The position numbers and the translations under genes are program-made. A model generated the notes under the pieces. That model had not been told where the DNA came from. It did no database searches and saw only the letters and a program-made list of their open reading frames with translations. A stretch of DNA of 64,000 bases from JBBRDU01 sp038203615 (GTDB lineage: Bacteria > Verrucomicrobiota > Verrucomicrobiia > Chthoniobacterales > UBA10450). The stretch spans positions 1 through 64,000 of the forward strand of contig JBBRDU010000002.1 in the NCBI GenBank assembly GCA_038203615.1. Reading direction: 5' to 3'. Position 1 is the stretch's first letter, and each line of letters begins with the position of its first letter. Positions 62,026-64,000 of the stretch are shown here, piece after piece.

Positions 62026-62840
62026 AAGGATTGAAGCCACTTTTCTTCGCTCTCTTCACCACCTTCGCCTTTTCCTGGCTGGGCCTGGCGCTTGTGCCGA
62101 ACTTCCAAATTGGACAGCTCGATCCGCAATCGGACGAGGATGGGACAGACATCTATCCAATGCCACCCTCCGGCATGGCGCAACGCGGGGCCAAGGTCTA
62201 CGCCGCGAACGGCTGCTTTTATTGTCACACCCAGCAGGTGCGCCCCGATTCTGATTCGTCCGACATCGACCGGAAATGGGGGAAGCGTCGCAGCGCCCCG
62301 CGCGACTATATTTTTAGCCGACCCGTCATGTTGGGCAGAGCGCGCATGGGCCCGGATCTGTCCAACGTCGGTAAACGCGCGCCAGCCGACGATCAAAAGG
62401 AACCGGCGCAGGCAGCAAACCCGGCCGGCTCGCCCAGCGCGTCACCGGCCGTTGTATCTGCTTCCCCGACAGCTGCGCCTGCCGTTGCATCGCAGGCGAC
62501 GTCACTCGACTCACCGCCGGATACGAACGGTGCGCCGCCTCCATATTCCGCAGCCTGGCACCATCAGCATCTTTACGCGCCCCGCGCGATTAATCTCGAT
62601 TCGAATATGCCTTCCTATCGCTTTCTTTATCAGGAACGCCGCATCAGTGGTCAGCCTGCGGCCGACGCCTTGAATCTGAAAGGCGAAGACGCTCCTGCCG
62701 CCGGTTGGGAGGTCGTTCCCACTTACGAAGCGAAATGTCTGGTCGCGTATTTGATGTCGCTCGATCAGTCGCATCCGCTCAAAGAAGTGAAATCGGCCGT
62801 CCCACCTTCGCCGCCGGCGCCTGGAAAGGCGGCTGCCAAA
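62022..62840 (+). CDS. ccoO: CcoO-like monoheme cytochrome c subunit with low-complexity insertion
   Basis: The gene runs to its stop at 62841-62843 (273 residues). A membrane anchor (about 5-25) is followed by the heme site Cys65, Cys68, His69 (GCFYCHTQQVRP), then DIDRKWGKRRSAPRDY, a GRARMGPDLSNVGKR segment and WHHQHLYAPR with NMPSYRFL carrying the axial Met, as in cbb3 CcoO/FixO. Residues about 122-172 are an Ala/Pro/Ser low-complexity insert within the heme domain. It keeps its heme ligands, unlike the CcoN partner. The next gene overlaps (ATGA at 62840-62843). Confidence 0.85.
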
Positions 62841-63622
62841 TGAACGAGAACGTTCCTCATCCCGCTCCGCGCGCGCGCCAGGGCACGGACTATTCCGAAC
62901 ACGCCGATGTCCAGCAGGTGCATGCCGCGATTCAACGCGAAAAACAGGAACCGCGCGTGGGCCTCGAGCCGCTTTCCATTTGGTTGATTGTCGTTTACGG
63001 GCTCGCGCTGTTTTTTGGAGGCGCCTACTTGGGCCGCTATTCGGGGAACTTTTCGGGCGACAGCCTCAGCATCGGCTTCGAGCCGCCGAAAGGGCATGGA
63101 CCGGGCGGACCGGGAGGCGCTGCCGAACAGGCAGGGCTTTCACCGGCGGATCGCGGCAAAAAGATTTTCTCAGCAAACTGCGCCACCTGTCACCAGATGA
63201 CGGGCCAGGGCGTGGCCGGTCAATATCCGCCGCTGGCGGCATCCGAGTATGTGAATGGCGGCACCCGGCGGCTTGGCATGATTTTGTTGAAAGGTCTGCA
63301 AGGCCCGCTCAAAGTGAAGGGTGCGCAATACGGCACCGCCGTGATGCAACCCTGGGAAACGACGCTGAACGATCAGAAGATCGCCGATGTCCTGACCTAT
63401 ATCCGGCAGGAGTGGGGCAACACGGGTGGGCCGGTTGCTCCGGAAAGCCTCTCCGCGCTGCGCAAGGAGGTCGCCTCGCACAAGGAATCCTGGACGGAGC
63501 CGGATTTGCTGGCCGTTCCGGCGGATGCCAATCTTCCGGGCGGCGAATCCGCCGCGGCCAAGCCGGGAGCACCGGCCGGGGCGCAGGGCACTCCGGCTCC
63601 GGCCGCTTCGCCCAAGGGCTGA
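62840..63622 (+). CDS. CcoP-like monoheme cytochrome c
   Basis: 260 residues from ATG 62840. N-terminal YSEHADVQQVHAAIQREKQEPR, a membrane helix (about 47-66), then a class I cytochrome domain with Cys114, Cys117, His118 (NCATCHQMTG), a YPPLAASEYV segment and an AVMQPW axial Met. Normal CcoP has two hemes; here there is only one, so it could also be called an operon-specific cytochrome c. The tail is Ala/Pro-rich. It is the last gene before the terminator. Confidence 0.8.
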   Translation: MNENVPHPAPRARQGTDYSEHADVQQVHAAIQREKQEPRVGLEPLSIWLIVVYGLALFFGGAYLGRYSGNFSGDSLSIGFEPPKGHGPGGPGGAAEQAGLSPADRGKKIFSANCATCHQMTGQGVAGQYPPLAASEYVNGGTRRLGMILLKGLQGPLKVKGAQYGTAVMQPWETTLNDQKIADVLTYIRQEWGNTGGPVAPESLSALRKEVASHKESWTEPDLLAVPADANLPGGESAAAKPGAPAGAQGTPAPAASPKG

Positions 63623-63628
63623 AGAAGA

Positions 63629-63650
63629 AGCGGCATCTTTGCCGCTTTTT
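63629..63650 (+). terminator. Intrinsic terminator of the act-cco operon
   Basis: agcggca / tgccgct (63629-63635 with 63640-63646) with a 4-base tctt loop, extended by two more A-T pairs, and a tttt run from 63647. It follows the ccoP-like stop by 7 bases and marks the operon end. Confidence 0.85.
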
Positions 63651-63726
63651 AGCAAGCGAGAACCGACTGGAAGCCGCTTCTACTTCGCCGGAGATCATGG
63701 CACGCAACTAGCGGCATTTCCCTGGT

Positions 63727-64000
63727 GTGACTTTCAAATCTCGCTCTTTGCGCCAAGAGCTCGATCAATTGACGGACGAGCAACAGCTCCCAGTTCTGCT
63801 GATCATGTTCGCCTTTTGGATTGTCTGTGCCGTGGAATGGACTCAGCGATGGCTCGGGAGCATTCCCGATCCGCGCTTCTGGACTGTGCTCTCGCTCGTT
63901 ATCACCCTCTACGGTGGTGTCCGGGTCTTCCACCTGCGCTTGCGCTCTCATTCTTCTACTCCACGAGTTTCCGGCGAGAAAGAAGTCGCCCGGATTCTCC
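63727..64000 (+). CDS. Partial gene, possible NERD-domain nuclease (N-terminus)
   Basis: The frame is open from GTG 63727 to the window edge (91 codons). It begins VTFKSRSLRQELDQLTDEQ, has two membrane helices (LPVLLIMFAFWIVCAVEW and FWTVLSLVITLYGGVRV), and ends GEKEVARIL, which resembles the opening GE-x-VA-x-L of a NERD nuclease-related domain. The identification rests on that fragment only. Confidence 0.45.
   Translation, partial: MTFKSRSLRQELDQLTDEQQLPVLLIMFAFWIVCAVEWTQRWLGSIPDPRFWTVLSLVITLYGGVRVFHLRLRSHSSTPRVSGEKEVARIL

Noticed and set aside
1..64000. tRNA, rRNA or CRISPR features
   Set aside because: No cloverleaf arms with a plausible T-loop, no rRNA-like sequence and no regularly spaced direct repeats were seen on reading both strands.

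Overview
The window reads as chromosomal DNA, about 60% G+C and densely coding, from a Gram-negative aerobic heterotroph. My best placement is Verrucomicrobia (Chthoniobacterales / Spartobacteria-like). The grounds are an actA-F alternative complex III operon running into cbb3-like genes, several families best known to me from that phylum, cyclase-TPR paralogues, and composite palindromic repeats between genes. The placement comes from family memory, not a search. I saw no tRNA, rRNA or CRISPR array.

Layout. 1-2980: a possible tail of an outer-membrane protein, two paralogous small secreted proteins, a single-pass membrane protein and an HTTM membrane protein. 3003-5426: a class III cyclase-like/TolB-like/TPR protein. 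5517-9872: folB, argH, a Nudix hydrolase, tatC and a prepilin peptidase. 9919-15608: a lipid A-type acyltransferase, nagA, an MGDG-synthase-like glycosyltransferase, a YihY protein and a PGRP-type amidase; a roughly 150-bp composite repeat lies at 12167-12320 and again, inverted, at 15631-15790. 15871-19511: a secreted protein and an APC permease (one operon), an ACT-domain gene with two compensating frameshifts, and an isoprenylcysteine-methyltransferase-like protein. 19573-20634: a REP-associated tyrosine transposase (RAYT) element with terminal inverted repeats, whose catalytic-tyrosine codon is now an amber stop. 20747-31531: glgX, a host-attachment-like protein, a ribosome-hibernation-factor-like protein, ftsH, a 1204-aa TerB/FHA-like/ABCG fusion and an M24 peptidase. 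31750-34728: a YugP zinc peptidase, an ECF sigma factor, a putative anti-sigma protein and an HtrA-like protein that has lost its whole catalytic triad. 34885-37996: relics of a CPBP protease and of a third cyclase-TPR gene, then a second intact cyclase-TPR gene. 38126-49814: ligA, a sugar-kinase/MurQ fusion, small membrane proteins, a DUF2157/GDYXXLXY pair, an active HtrA, an ankyrin/L,D-transpeptidase fusion, an HExxH protein and kamA. 49962-51665: an amidohydrolase. 51930-63622: the respiratory operon actABCDEF, a small membrane protein, ccoN-, ccoO- and ccoP-like genes, ended by a clear intrinsic terminator at 63629-63650. The window ends inside a possible NERD nuclease gene.

How the genes fit together. 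ActA-F should oxidise menaquinol and reduce cytochrome c, and the CcoO/CcoP-like cytochromes could carry electrons on. The most striking observation is that the CcoN-like catalytic subunit keeps its fold and the helix-2 histidine but has lost all three CuB ligands and both helix-10 heme ligands, so it should not reduce oxygen in the usual way. NagA and the kinase/MurQ fusion suggest peptidoglycan amino-sugar recycling, alongside a PGRP amidase and an L,D-transpeptidase. Several genes are freshly broken or degenerate (RAYT, ACT gene, CPBP and cyclase relics, inactive HtrA), so the text separates true decay from possible assembly error.
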